Shown here in pieces: positions 15,293-21,745 of a DNA stretch of 33,512 nt. The notes under the pieces are model-generated. The model ran no database searches. It was not told the origin of the DNA and saw nothing but the letters and a program-made list of their open reading frames with translations. Both the position numbers and the translations under genes were made by a program. This DNA is from Bacillota bacterium (lineage in GTDB: Bacteria; Bacillota; Clostridia; Christensenellales; UMGS416). Within the stretch, counting starts at the first letter, position 1. Every line of letters starts with the position of its first letter. The stretch is taken from positions 1 to 33,512 of the forward strand of contig JAEYPH010000073.1 in assembly GCA_023410875.1 (NCBI GenBank). Reading direction: 5' to 3'.

Positions 15293-15940
15293 CTATCCCG
15301 CAAAACCCACAGCCTTTAAAAACGCCTTGGCAATCACCGTATGCCCGATGATGTTGGGGTGCACGCGATCCCACCCGATGGCCGCCGAATGCATGTGGGC
15401 GAGCACCGGTTCGAAAGCCGCCTGCGTGTCCACGAACAGCGTGCCCTGCTTTTGGGCGATGCGGCGCACGATGTCTCCATAGCGATCCATGGCGGCGCGC
15501 ATGGCGTCGGCGCGTTGGGGCTCCATGTAGAAGGGCGTCAGCAGAACCATGCCCTTTACGCGGGGCAGCGTCTGCGCTACCAGGTCGTCCAGCGTATGCT
15601 CATATTCATCCTCATAAACGTGGGCCTCCGGCTGCAGCGGCAGATCAAACTGACGCCACACATCGTTGGTGCCGATCATCACGGCCACATAGTCCGGCTT
15701 CTGGTCAAAGACGTCCCGCTGCCAGCGGTCCTTCAGGTCGCGCACGGTGTTGCCGGACGTGCCCATGTTGACCACGCGCAGACGCCGCTCGGGGCACACG
15801 GCGCCCAGCTGCCCCACAACCAGGTTGACCCAGCCGCTGCCGTAGGCATTGAACAGGCCCTCGCCCACGGGCTGGGCGCGGCCGCAGTCGGTGATGGAAT
15901 CGCCCATGATGACGATCTTGCTGTTGGGTTCAAAGAACAT
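15293..15940 (-). CDS. SGNH/GDSL-family hydrolase
   Basis: A 215-residue serine hydrolase of the SGNH superfamily (esterase, lipase or carbohydrate deacetylase). Block I is IVIMGDSITDCGR (catalytic Ser at about residue 14). Block II Gly lies in NMGTSGNTV, block III is MIGTNDVWR, and block V is WDRVHPNIIGH (catalytic Asp and His). All four family positions are present, so it should be active. There is no signal peptide, so it is probably cytoplasmic, for example removing acyl groups from imported oligosaccharides (inference). The start at 15940 follows AAGGAGGAG; a longer in-frame ATG at 15997 falls in the promoter. Confidence 0.93.
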   Translation of the reverse strand: MFFEPNSKIVIMGDSITDCGRAQPVGEGLFNAYGSGWVNLVVGQLGAVCPERRLRVVNMGTSGNTVRDLKDRWQRDVFDQKPDYVAVMIGTNDVWRQFDLPLQPEAHVYEDEYEHTLDDLVAQTLPRVKGMVLLTPFYMEPQRADAMRAAMDRYGDIVRRIAQKQGTLFVDTQAAFEPVLAHMHSAAIGWDRVHPNIIGHTVIAKAFLKAVGFAG

Positions 15941-15987
15941 GATGGCTCCTCCTTGTGTCGCTGCCCGTGGCGCGGGCCGGCAACGCC

Positions 15988-16016
15988 ATTTTAGCAATCT
16001 GTGTAGCGTTTGAACA
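15988..16016 (-). promoter_or_regulatory. Promoter of the SGNH hydrolase gene
   Basis: Minus strand weak -35 TGTTCA at 16016-16011, a 17-base spacer ending TGC (extended -10), and TAAAAT at 15993-15988. Confidence 0.5.
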
Positions 16017-16178
16017 GGGTAAAATCACCTGATTCTTTAGTGAAAGACTTGCACTCATTGCCGATCGCTGATTCATTCAGCGGGAGGAAACTCGAGATCA
16101 AAAAGATGCCGTTATAAATCTCGCCCACAGGCGATCTCGCGTCACCCAAAAACCAGTTATGAGGACTCAATGCAAAAG

Positions 16179-16208
16179 ATCGCCCGACGACAATTATCGT
16201 CGGGCGAT
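16179..16208 (-). terminator. Perfect 12-base-stem hairpin, terminator-like
   Basis: Arms ATCGCCCGACGA and TCGTCGGGCGAT with a 6-base loop. On the minus strand CTTTTGC follows. It lies about 75 bases beyond the terminator of the helical exported protein gene, so it could be a second terminator or the end of an unrecognised small RNA. Confidence 0.55.
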
Positions 16209-16283
16209 ACAGTCGTAGCATTTGCAAGTCGTCCAAATCGCCAAGGCGTATCAGCGCCGCAGGCGAAAGCGCGTGCAACGCGC

Positions 16284-16331
16284 AAAAAACAGGAACACAA
16301 GGGTATGTCGCAGCGCTCCCTGGTGTTCCTG
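16284..16331 (-). terminator. Terminator of the helical exported protein gene
   Basis: Arms CAGGAACACAAGGG and CCCTGGTGTTCCTG pair over 14 positions with one mismatch. On the minus strand the stem is followed by TTTTTTGCGC. It lies 41 bases past the stop codon. Confidence 0.85.
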
Positions 16332-16372
16332 ATTCAGATTAGTCTATGACCGCTTGATTGCCTCTGCTGTTC

Positions 16373-16924
16373 TTAGGCCATATTGGGCTCGGCGCTTTGC
16401 AGCGATTCGGCGATCTTCTTCAGCGCTTCTTCCCGCTGCTTCTGCGTCATCACGCCTTGGGCGACCTTCCTGCCCAGATTGTCCGAGGCGAGGCTTAGCA
16501 CCTGTTGCCTGAGATCTTCGCTGTGGCCTTCCCGGCGGGCCAACTCCCACACGGTGATGCCGTCTTTCTCACAGGCTTGTTGTACGGCTGCTTCATCCCT
16601 GTTTGTCAATTTGGCATAAAGCCTGACGATGGTGCCTTCCCGGCCCCGCTCCCGTTTGCTTTTGCCATCCAGGCTGAAATGCTTGGCGAACTTCTCATAT
16701 ACGCTGTCGCCTTCGCCTTTCAGCTTGTCTTCCAGTTCCGCCAGCTGGCCTTCGGCCTGCTGGGCGGTCAGAATACCGTCTTTAACCTGTTGAGCTGCAA
16801 CTGCCTTTCGGAACGTCAGCCATTTCTGCTCAATGTCGGTCATGCCGCCTGCGGCCATCGCCAGCGTTCCGCCGGCCAGCAGCATCGCCAATGACAAAAA
16901 AACAATACGTGCCCATCTCTTCAT
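16373..16924 (-). CDS. Exported helical protein, DUF2680-like repeats
   Basis: A 183-residue protein with a signal peptide (MKRWARIVFLSLAMLLAGGTLAMA, cleavage near residue 24). The mature part is charged and helical. Two short motifs resemble the vxxGxxTxxQAxxxL unit of DUF2680/YckD-like proteins: VKDGILTAQQAEGQL and VAQGVMTQKQREEAL. Between them are KHFSLDGKSKRERGREG and KDGITVWELARREGHS. No catalytic motif is visible and the function is unknown. SD GGAGGTG lies six bases before ATG, and a strong terminator follows. The motif pair could be a calcium-independent helix-turn-helix packing unit (inference). Confidence 0.8.
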   Translation of the reverse strand: MKRWARIVFLSLAMLLAGGTLAMAAGGMTDIEQKWLTFRKAVAAQQVKDGILTAQQAEGQLAELEDKLKGEGDSVYEKFAKHFSLDGKSKRERGREGTIVRLYAKLTNRDEAAVQQACEKDGITVWELARREGHSEDLRQQVLSLASDNLGRKVAQGVMTQKQREEALKKIAESLQSAEPNMA

Positions 16925-17180
16925 TACACACCTCCGCTTTTTTGGGCGCGCTGCGACATAACTATTTTGCCCGGCGACCGAAAAGCGACGATGCCGATAC
17001 TTGAGTGGCGATGAAGCAACTGTCAGATTAAAAGTCTGTGTTCGCTGGCCAGCTTTGATGCATAATTATGGAAGGCAAAAATTGACACTTGGTTTGCTGT
17101 GTGGTCTATACGTTTTTAGAATGCCCACCTTTTTTCTACGACACCATTAAAAAAGCTAACAAAATCGACACGATTCGCCT
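16925..17180. other. Intergenic, nothing recognised
   Basis: About 256 comparatively AT-rich bases between two minus-strand genes. No clear promoter with good spacing and no repeat was found. It must contain the promoter of the helical exported protein gene. A plus-strand frame starting at 17089 is a shadow of the peptidoglycan-binding protein's Thr-Pro tail. Confidence 0.5.
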
Positions 17181-17211
17181 AAAAAGCGGTTGGCACCGTG
17201 GTGCCAACCGC
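17181..17211 (-). terminator. Terminator of the peptidoglycan-binding protein gene
   Basis: Arms GCGGTTGGCAC and GTGCCAACCGC (11 bases, perfect), 4-base loop, then TTTTT on the minus strand, 23 bases past the stop codon. Confidence 0.92.
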
Positions 17212-17234
17212 GAAAGAATAAATATTTTATCCAG

Positions 17235-19067
17235 TCAGGTGATCGCAGCCGGGTACTCCGTGAACGTAGGTGTCGGCGAAGGTGAAGCTGAAGCCTTGGG
17301 TGTTGCCGTAGCCTTGGGTGTCGCCGTGGTCATGGGGGAAGTTGTAGCCTTAGGCGTTTTCGTGGGCGAAGCCTTAGGCGTGGGAGTGGGCGTAGGCGTG
17401 GCCGTGGGCGGTGTCATCACCGTCGTGAAGGCCACCTCTATGGCTTCCTGGTGGTCCGGGTCCACGCGGTTGCCGCCATGGGTGCGGGAATTGACGAAGT
17501 GGATGCAGAACTGGCCCTTCATGTCGTTGCCGGCGATGGAATCATAGCCATGGGGCATGCAGTTCATTGAGGCGGCCAGCCGGCGGCCGTTCACGATGAC
17601 CCAAATGGCCCGCCGGTTCCACGAAAAGTTGCCGGCGGTCTTATAGAGCGTCGCGGTGTCCAGCGGGGCAACCGTCTCCACGTCGGCGTGCAGTGTGCCG
17701 CCGGTGCGGCGGATGTACAGGGTATAGCCCGTGAGCACATCCACGACCGCGGCGTTGCTGCCTCTGGGGAAGGCCGTGCCGTCGGCATCGGCCCAGGTCA
17801 GCTTCTCCACCGGCAGAGCGGCCCACTGGGCAGCCTGCGTCAGGTCCGGCCAGGGATGGATCGTGGAAAGATCCGGCGGGTTGAGCAGCGAATAGAGCGC
17901 CGAGAGCGTATAATTGCCGGCAATGCCGTCGGTATCCAGGCCCACGGAGCGCTGGAACTTCATCACGGCTTCGCGGGTCAGCGTTTCAAAATTGCCGGTT
18001 ATTTCGGCGTGGAAAAACCCCTTCTGCTTGAGCGCCATCTGCAGGTCGCGTACGTCGTTGCCGCTGCAGCCCTTCTTGAGCGCCGTCTGGTTCTGCAGGC
18101 GGCCATAGGCATAAGCGCTGGCCGTGGGCCCGGCCGTGGCGGACGCCGTGGGAGCGGGCGTGGCAGAGGGCTGGGCGCCGGCGTAAAGCGCATTGTGGGT
18201 CACGCGACCAACGATGCCGTCCACAGTCAGATGCTTGGCCTTCTGGAAAGCCTTCACGGCGGCCAGCGTCACAGACCCAAAGGTCGTAGACACCGTGGCC
18301 TTGAAGTAACCCAGGGCCTTGAGCCGCTGCTGCAGCGCCTGCACATCGGCGCCCTTGCAGCCCAGCTTCAGCGTGCGGTTGAAGGCCGGAACACCCGGGG
18401 TATTCTGCCCGGGAGTGGCCGTGGGCGCAGGCGTGGGTGTGGGTGTAGGTGCCGCCGTGACTCCGGCATACAGCGCTTTGTGGGTTGCACGGCCCACGAT
18501 GCCGTCCGCGGTCAAATGCTTGGCTTTTTGAAAGGCTTTCACGGCGGCCAGCGTCACGGGGCCAAAGGTCGTCGTCACCGTGGCTTTGAAATATCCCAGG
18601 GTTTTGAGCCGCTTTTGCAACGCCTGCACGTCGGCGCCCTTGCAGCCCAGCTTCAGCGTGCGGGTGAAGGCCGGCGCGTTGGATGTGTTCTGGGGCGTGG
18701 GCGTGGCTGTGGCCGTGGGCGTGGCTGTGCCCGGAACGCCGGCAAAAAGCTTGTTGAACGTCACGCGGCCCACGATGCCGTCCACGGTCAAATGCTTGGC
18801 CTTCTGAAAGGACTTCACGGCGGCCAGTGTCACCGGCCCGAAATTGGTCGTCACCGCAGCCTTGAAATAACCCAGTTCCTTGAGTCTCTTTTGCAGCGCT
18901 TGCACGTCGGCGCCCTTACAGCCCAGCTTCAATGTGCGGGTGAAGGCCGGCGCGGCCGTTGTATTCCGCACGGCCGCGGTCCCCGCGGCCATAGCCAGGG
19001 GCTGCAGCAGGAACACCACGGCAATCGCCGTTGCGCACAACTTTTTTACCAATGCACCCATTCGCAT
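17235..19067 (-). CDS. Secreted protein with four peptidoglycan-binding domains and a C-terminal FCIHF domain
   Basis: A 610-residue exported cell-wall protein. The signal peptide spans residues 1 to about 27 (LCATAIAVVFLLQPLAMAAG). Three nearly identical PG_binding_1 repeats follow at about 43-110, 135-202 and 230-297 (RTLKLGCKGADVQALQ ... TVDGIVGR), with a divergent fourth at 327-394. Thr/Pro/Ala linkers separate them. Residues about 410-550 form a compact domain with MPHGYD, GQFCIHFVNSRTHG and DPDHQEAI. Its His and Cys residues recall an L,D-transpeptidase-like site, but the canonical SxGCxR motif is absent. A 60-residue Thr/Pro/Ser tail ends the protein. The ATG at 19067 is chosen because GGGAG precedes it by eight bases; another ATG lies two codons on. 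Confidence 0.9.
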   Translation of the reverse strand: MRMGALVKKLCATAIAVVFLLQPLAMAAGTAAVRNTTAAPAFTRTLKLGCKGADVQALQKRLKELGYFKAAVTTNFGPVTLAAVKSFQKAKHLTVDGIVGRVTFNKLFAGVPGTATPTATATPTPQNTSNAPAFTRTLKLGCKGADVQALQKRLKTLGYFKATVTTTFGPVTLAAVKAFQKAKHLTADGIVGRATHKALYAGVTAAPTPTPTPAPTATPGQNTPGVPAFNRTLKLGCKGADVQALQQRLKALGYFKATVSTTFGSVTLAAVKAFQKAKHLTVDGIVGRVTHNALYAGAQPSATPAPTASATAGPTASAYAYGRLQNQTALKKGCSGNDVRDLQMALKQKGFFHAEITGNFETLTREAVMKFQRSVGLDTDGIAGNYTLSALYSLLNPPDLSTIHPWPDLTQAAQWAALPVEKLTWADADGTAFPRGSNAAVVDVLTGYTLYIRRTGGTLHADVETVAPLDTATLYKTAGNFSWNRRAIWVIVNGRRLAASMNCMPHGYDSIAGNDMKGQFCIHFVNSRTHGGNRVDPDHQEAIEVAFTTVMTPPTATPTPTPTPKASPTKTPKATTSPMTTATPKATATPKASASPSPTPTFTEYPAAIT

Positions 19068-19107
19068 CGTCACAGCTCCCACCTCAGGCAAAGCCCACAC
19101 TCAAACT

Positions 19108-19129
19108 CGCGAGCCAGGGATGGCTCGCG
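19108..19129. repeat. 8-base-arm hairpin in the leader of the peptidoglycan-binding protein gene
   Basis: Arms CGCGAGCC and GGCTCGCG with a 6-base loop, 41-62 bases upstream of the chosen start codon. No T-run follows. It may be a leader structure. Confidence 0.5.
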
Positions 19130-19226
19130 CTGTGTAACGGAATCCGCGTCGCCCTTCCTGTCGAAAAGATGCGCCGCGCCCGCTGGAGAATTTGTCTTAT
19201 TTTACTACCCATGGAGCTGTCCTGTC

Positions 19227-19263
19227 AAAAAAAGAGCCGCCGAACAGGTTGTGTTCGCGGCGA
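19227..19263 (-). terminator. Terminator downstream of comFB
   Basis: Minus-strand hairpin with arms around GCGAACA and TGTTCGGCGGC (one bulge), followed by TCTTTTTTT. It lies about 50 bases past the comFB stop. Confidence 0.75.
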
Positions 19264-19312
19264 AAAGGGAACGATTTTACAACATTTTTACAGCCTTCGC
19301 GCTATGGCCAGC

Positions 19313-19582
19313 CTATTCATGCTTAGGCGAATTCCTGACCAGCTCGATGGCCTTGAGCACCGCGATCTCGGCGTTGACCTGATTCTGCACATAGGTGCTG
19401 TCGATGCTGGCGAACAGATCGCCCTTATCGGTGACAACATAGACCGGGGCCAGCCTGTTGAGTGCCAGCGCCATAACGTCCAGCCGGCATTTTTCACAGC
19501 GGCACATGTCCGTCTGGGCGATGTAGCAATCGACAGCCTTGGTCACGATGTCTTCCATATGGTTTTTCAGCCTGTATTCCAC
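19313..19582 (-). CDS. comFB: ComFB family protein
   Basis: An 89-residue protein of the late-competence ComFB family. It matches the family pattern: NHMEDIVTKAVDCYI, then the Cys cluster MCRCEKCRLDVMALALNRL (likely zinc-binding), then APVYVVTDKGDLFA and a C-terminal helix ending NSPKHE. From memory, ComFB proteins have recently been described as cyclic dinucleotide receptors in Bacillus and cyanobacteria; that is not shown here. The GTG at 19582 is preferred because GGAGGG lies directly upstream; an alternative GTG four codons earlier has a weaker SD. It is divergent from cheC-cheD. Confidence 0.9.
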   Translation of the reverse strand: MEYRLKNHMEDIVTKAVDCYIAQTDMCRCEKCRLDVMALALNRLAPVYVVTDKGDLFASIDSTYVQNQVNAEIAVLKAIELVRNSPKHE

Positions 19583-19643
19583 GAGACCCTCCACGATGCT
19601 TCCATCTGGCCGCTGCTTTTCTCACTGCGCTCCACGCCTTCTC

Positions 19644-19671
19644 ATTATAGCAATATACACGCTTTTTGCAA
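19644..19671 (-). promoter_or_regulatory. Promoter of comFB
   Basis: Minus strand TTGCAA at 19671-19666, a 16-base spacer ending TGC (extended -10), and a perfect TATAAT at 19649-19644. Confidence 0.8.
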
Positions 19672-19745
19672 TAAATTTCGCTTGCTCTATCGCGTGTTTC
19701 ACACTGATTTTACAAAATTCGGTGAAATGCTCCCAAGTATGGGTA

Positions 19746-19751
19746 TATAAT
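19746..19751 (+). promoter_or_regulatory. Candidate -10 box for cheC-cheD
   Basis: A perfect TATAAT 60 bases before the cheC start. The -35 at 17 bases is poor (TGAAAT at 19723-19728). No sigma-D (TAAA/GCCGATAA) promoter was seen. Confidence 0.4.
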
Positions 19752-19810
19752 AGCTATGCTCTTCCCCCCCACGGCCCAAGGGATCGCAGCAGCAAAGGAG
19801 TGCAACGCCC

Positions 19811-20425
19811 ATGGCGGAACTGTCTTTCCACTTGAACGCCACCCAGATGGACGCCATCAAGGAAATCACCAACATCGGCGCCGGAAACGCTGCCACGGCG
19901 CTGGCCGACATCCTGACCGACCGCGTCAACATGTCGGTGCCGATGCTGCAGTTCACCCACATCAGCAACATTGCCGATATCCTGGGCGGCCCGGAAAACG
20001 AGGTTGTGGGTGTGCTGGTGGGCATGACCAACGACCTGGACGGCATGCTGATGTTTCTCTTTGACAAGCGCATCACGGTGACGCTGCTGCGGGTGCTGCT
20101 GGGCAAGGATGTGCAGAGCTTTGAGAGCATCGATGAGATGGACATGTCCGCGCTCAAGGAGATTGGCAACATCATCGCCGGGGCCTATGTGGCGGCGTTG
20201 GCCACCATCACCGATCTGGACGTGCGCTTAAGCCCGCCGGACATCGCCATCGACATGGTCGGTGCAATCCTGAGCTATCCGGCGGCGCTCTTTGGAGCCA
20301 TGGGCGACCAGGTGCTCTTTATCAAGGAAGACTTCGACAGCGGCGAGGATCAGGTCACCTGCCATCTGCTGCTGATGCCCCAGCCGGAGGCGCTGGATCT
20401 CATCATGAAGCGTTTGGGAGTATAA
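19811..20425 (+). CDS. cheC: Chemotaxis protein CheC (CheY-P phosphatase)
   Basis: A 204-residue CheC. It dephosphorylates CheY-P and binds CheD in Bacillus-type chemotaxis adaptation. Both pseudo-symmetric active-site helices are present with the Glu-x-x-Asn pair: QMDAIKEITNIGAGNAATAL near residue 13 and MSALKEIGNIIAGAYVAAL near residue 113. Thus both sites look intact, as in B. subtilis CheC and unlike single-site CheX. SD AAAGGAG is 10 bases before ATG. cheD follows after six bases. No other chemotaxis gene is in the window. Confidence 0.96.
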   Translation: MAELSFHLNATQMDAIKEITNIGAGNAATALADILTDRVNMSVPMLQFTHISNIADILGGPENEVVGVLVGMTNDLDGMLMFLFDKRITVTLLRVLLGKDVQSFESIDEMDMSALKEIGNIIAGAYVAALATITDLDVRLSPPDIAIDMVGAILSYPAALFGAMGDQVLFIKEDFDSGEDQVTCHLLLMPQPEALDLIMKRLGV

Positions 20426-20431
20426 CACCGT

Positions 20432-20905
20432 ATGGACCAACCCATCGTCGTGGGCATTTCGGACATGAAGATCGCCACCGATCCGGGAGCCCTGATCACC
20501 TTTGCGCTGGGCAGCTGCGTGGGCATCTGCCTGCACGATCCTTTGAACCGCATATCCGGCCTGAGCCATGTGCTGCTGCCGGATTGCAGCCTGTGCCCCA
20601 ACGACACCAACGTGGCCAAATTCGCCAACACCGCCGTGGAGGAGCTGGTGCGCCGCATGGAGCGCATCGGGGCCAACCGCTTCCGCCTGACAGCCAAGAT
20701 TGCCGGCGGCGCGCGGCTGTTCGGCGGCGCCGGCGGCATGCAGGTGGGCGAGCGCAACGTGGCCAGCGTAAAGGCAGAGCTTTCCCGCCTGCGCATCCGC
20801 CTGGTGGCAGAGGACACCGGGCTGGACTATGGCCGCACGGTGGAGTTTCGCACCGACGGCACGGTGATCGTCAAGACGGCGCTCAAGGGGACGAAGGCAA
20901 TTTAA
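20432..20905 (+). CDS. cheD: Chemoreceptor glutamine deamidase CheD
   Basis: A 157-residue CheD. It deamidates receptor glutamines and forms a regulatory pair with CheC. The catalytic Cys lies in FALGSCVGICLHD (near residue 29), and the catalytic His in GLSHVLLPD (near residue 46). AKIAGGARLFGG is the conserved glycine-rich block, and NVASVKAEL the helix contacting CheC. The N-terminal DMKIATDPGALITFALGSC is typical. It lies six bases after cheC, so the pair is co-transcribed and ends at a strong terminator. Confidence 0.96.
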   Translation: MDQPIVVGISDMKIATDPGALITFALGSCVGICLHDPLNRISGLSHVLLPDCSLCPNDTNVAKFANTAVEELVRRMERIGANRFRLTAKIAGGARLFGGAGGMQVGERNVASVKAELSRLRIRLVAEDTGLDYGRTVEFRTDGTVIVKTALKGTKAI

Positions 20906-20915
20906 AACGTTTGGT

Positions 20916-20944
20916 GCGGGCGGTATGGGGCCGCCCGCTCTTTC
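20916..20944 (+). terminator. Terminator of cheC-cheD
   Basis: Arms GCGGGCGG and CCGCCCGC (8 bases, perfect), 7-base loop, then TCTTTCT. It abuts the stop codon of the convergent VOC gene. Confidence 0.8.
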
Positions 20945-21366
20945 TATCTTTCCGTCTGCTCCGTCATCAGCCCCCAGCGCACCCCAAAGCAATCCACCAA
21001 AGTCGTAAAACACGAGCTGTAGGTCGTGGCCTTGGGCTCCCGCAGCACCACGGCGCCGTCCTTGAGCACATCAAATGCCCGCATCACCTGCGGCGCCTCA
21101 TCAAAGGTCACCGTTAAAAACAGCGCCGTGCCCCGGGCCACATCGAACTCCACGAGGTCCGAGAAGAAGCACCGCCGCCCGGCGATGGTCATCTCGGCGT
21201 GGTACACATAGCGCTTCTGCTCGTCGCTCAGGGGCCGCTGCCAATCCCGCGGGTCGGCATCGGCATAGCGCAGGATGAAATCCGGCTGCGTGCCGAAGGC
21301 CCGGCCGTAGAGCGCCATGGCCTGCTCGCACTGACCGGAAAAGTTGAAGGCAGGGGTTAGCTGCAT
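20944..21366 (-). CDS. VOC/PhnB-like glyoxalase-fold protein
   Basis: A 140-residue protein of the PhnB/YjdN branch of the vicinal-oxygen-chelate superfamily. It starts LTPAFNFSGQCEQAMALYGRAF, the family pattern for the first beta-alpha-beta unit. YHAEMTIAGRRCFFSD and the ending SSCFTTLVDCFGVRWGLMTE (DxFGxxW) are diagnostic. Members of this branch often lack the metal and have no known reaction. The ATG at 21366 is chosen because AAGGAG lies eight bases upstream; an in-frame GTG/ATG further upstream lacks an SD. It stands alone between convergent cheD and a repeat-rich gap. Confidence 0.9.
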   Translation of the reverse strand: MQLTPAFNFSGQCEQAMALYGRAFGTQPDFILRYADADPRDWQRPLSDEQKRYVYHAEMTIAGRRCFFSDLVEFDVARGTALFLTVTFDEAPQVMRAFDVLKDGAVVLREPKATTYSSCFTTLVDCFGVRWGLMTEQTER

Positions 21367-21525
21367 ACAAGCTCTCCTTCTCTCTTCCATCTTTCAAACA
21401 AACTAAAGAGTAGCCGAACGACGGTTCATCCGGCGGAGGCAGTAGTCTCTCAGAGAAACGTCGTTCCAAACCCGCCGCTGCGAACGTCCGTCCTCTAAAA
21501 AACTGAACGAGTTGAGCAACCTGTT

Positions 21526-21595
21526 GCCCGCTGGCGACATGTGCGGCAGCGGGCAACGCAGACTAGAGCACGAGGTAGTTGAAGCAGGGGGTGGC
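21526..21595 (-). repeat. 70-base dispersed element, copy B
   Basis: Same length and about 85% identical to 14867-14936. The hairpin arms are GTTGCCCGCTG and CAGCGGGCAAC (11 bases, perfect), with the conserved loop string CACATGTCGC. It lies 3' of the ABC permease gene in the same orientation. A TTTTTT run follows about 28 bases after the stem. Confidence 0.8.
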
Positions 21596-21603
21596 ACTGC
21601 CCC

Positions 21604-21704
21604 GGCTTTGCGCAATGTCGGCCTAGCCGATATGGGAGCAAAGCCGATAGCACCGCTTGCGGCGCGTAGGGCCTCGGCGGGGGCTGGCCGGGGCCTATGG
21701 CCCC
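21604..21704. repeat. Hairpin cluster adjoining copy B
   Basis: Perfect or near-perfect arms: GGCTTTGC/GCAAAGCC (21604-21645) enclosing TCGGC/GCCGA (21618-21630); GCACCGC/GCGGCGC (21650-21665, one G-T pair); GGGGCC/GGCCCC (21690-21704). The stems are packed much as at 15150-15282 but with different arm sequences. Confidence 0.7.
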
Positions 21705-21745
21705 TGCTCGCCCATGCATCCTGGGATAAGATCCCCCGCCGACAG

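Larger units (their letters stand above)
15941..16283. other. Intergenic region with promoter, hairpin and doubtful small frame
   Basis: A minus-strand frame at 15991-16278 (95 codons) ends within the SGNH promoter, runs through the hairpin at 16179-16208 and has no SD, so I do not call it a gene. Its second half (for example FLISSFLPLNESAIGNE) is less GC-rich than nearby genes and could be a decayed fragment. Nothing else is recognised. Confidence 0.5.
21367..21745. other. Hairpin-rich intergenic region
   Basis: This 379-base gap holds the second 70-base dispersed element and a hairpin cluster and no gene I can support. Frames across it (for example minus 21403-21852) lack an SD and translate the repeat. 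The promoter of the VOC gene should lie at its left end but is not obvious. Confidence 0.65.

Noticed and set aside
15991..16278. 95-codon minus-strand frame
   Set aside because: No SD, crosses a perfect hairpin and the SGNH promoter; kept only as a possible decayed fragment.
17089..17547. 152-codon plus-strand frame with Val-Gly repeats
   Set aside because: The repeats are the complement of the Thr/Pro tail codons of the minus-strand gene.
17886..18941. Regularly spaced repeats suggesting a CRISPR array
   Set aside because: The units are about 204 bases, in frame, and encode peptidoglycan-binding domains.
19068..19226. Possible c-di-GMP or c-di-AMP riboswitch upstream of the peptidoglycan-binding gene
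   Set aside because: Only one simple hairpin is present; the conserved GEMM or ydaO core blocks are absent.
17688..19382. 564-codon plus-strand frame opposite the peptidoglycan-binding gene
   Set aside because: Its apparent repeats mirror the minus-strand repeats; Arg/Gly-rich with no start signal.
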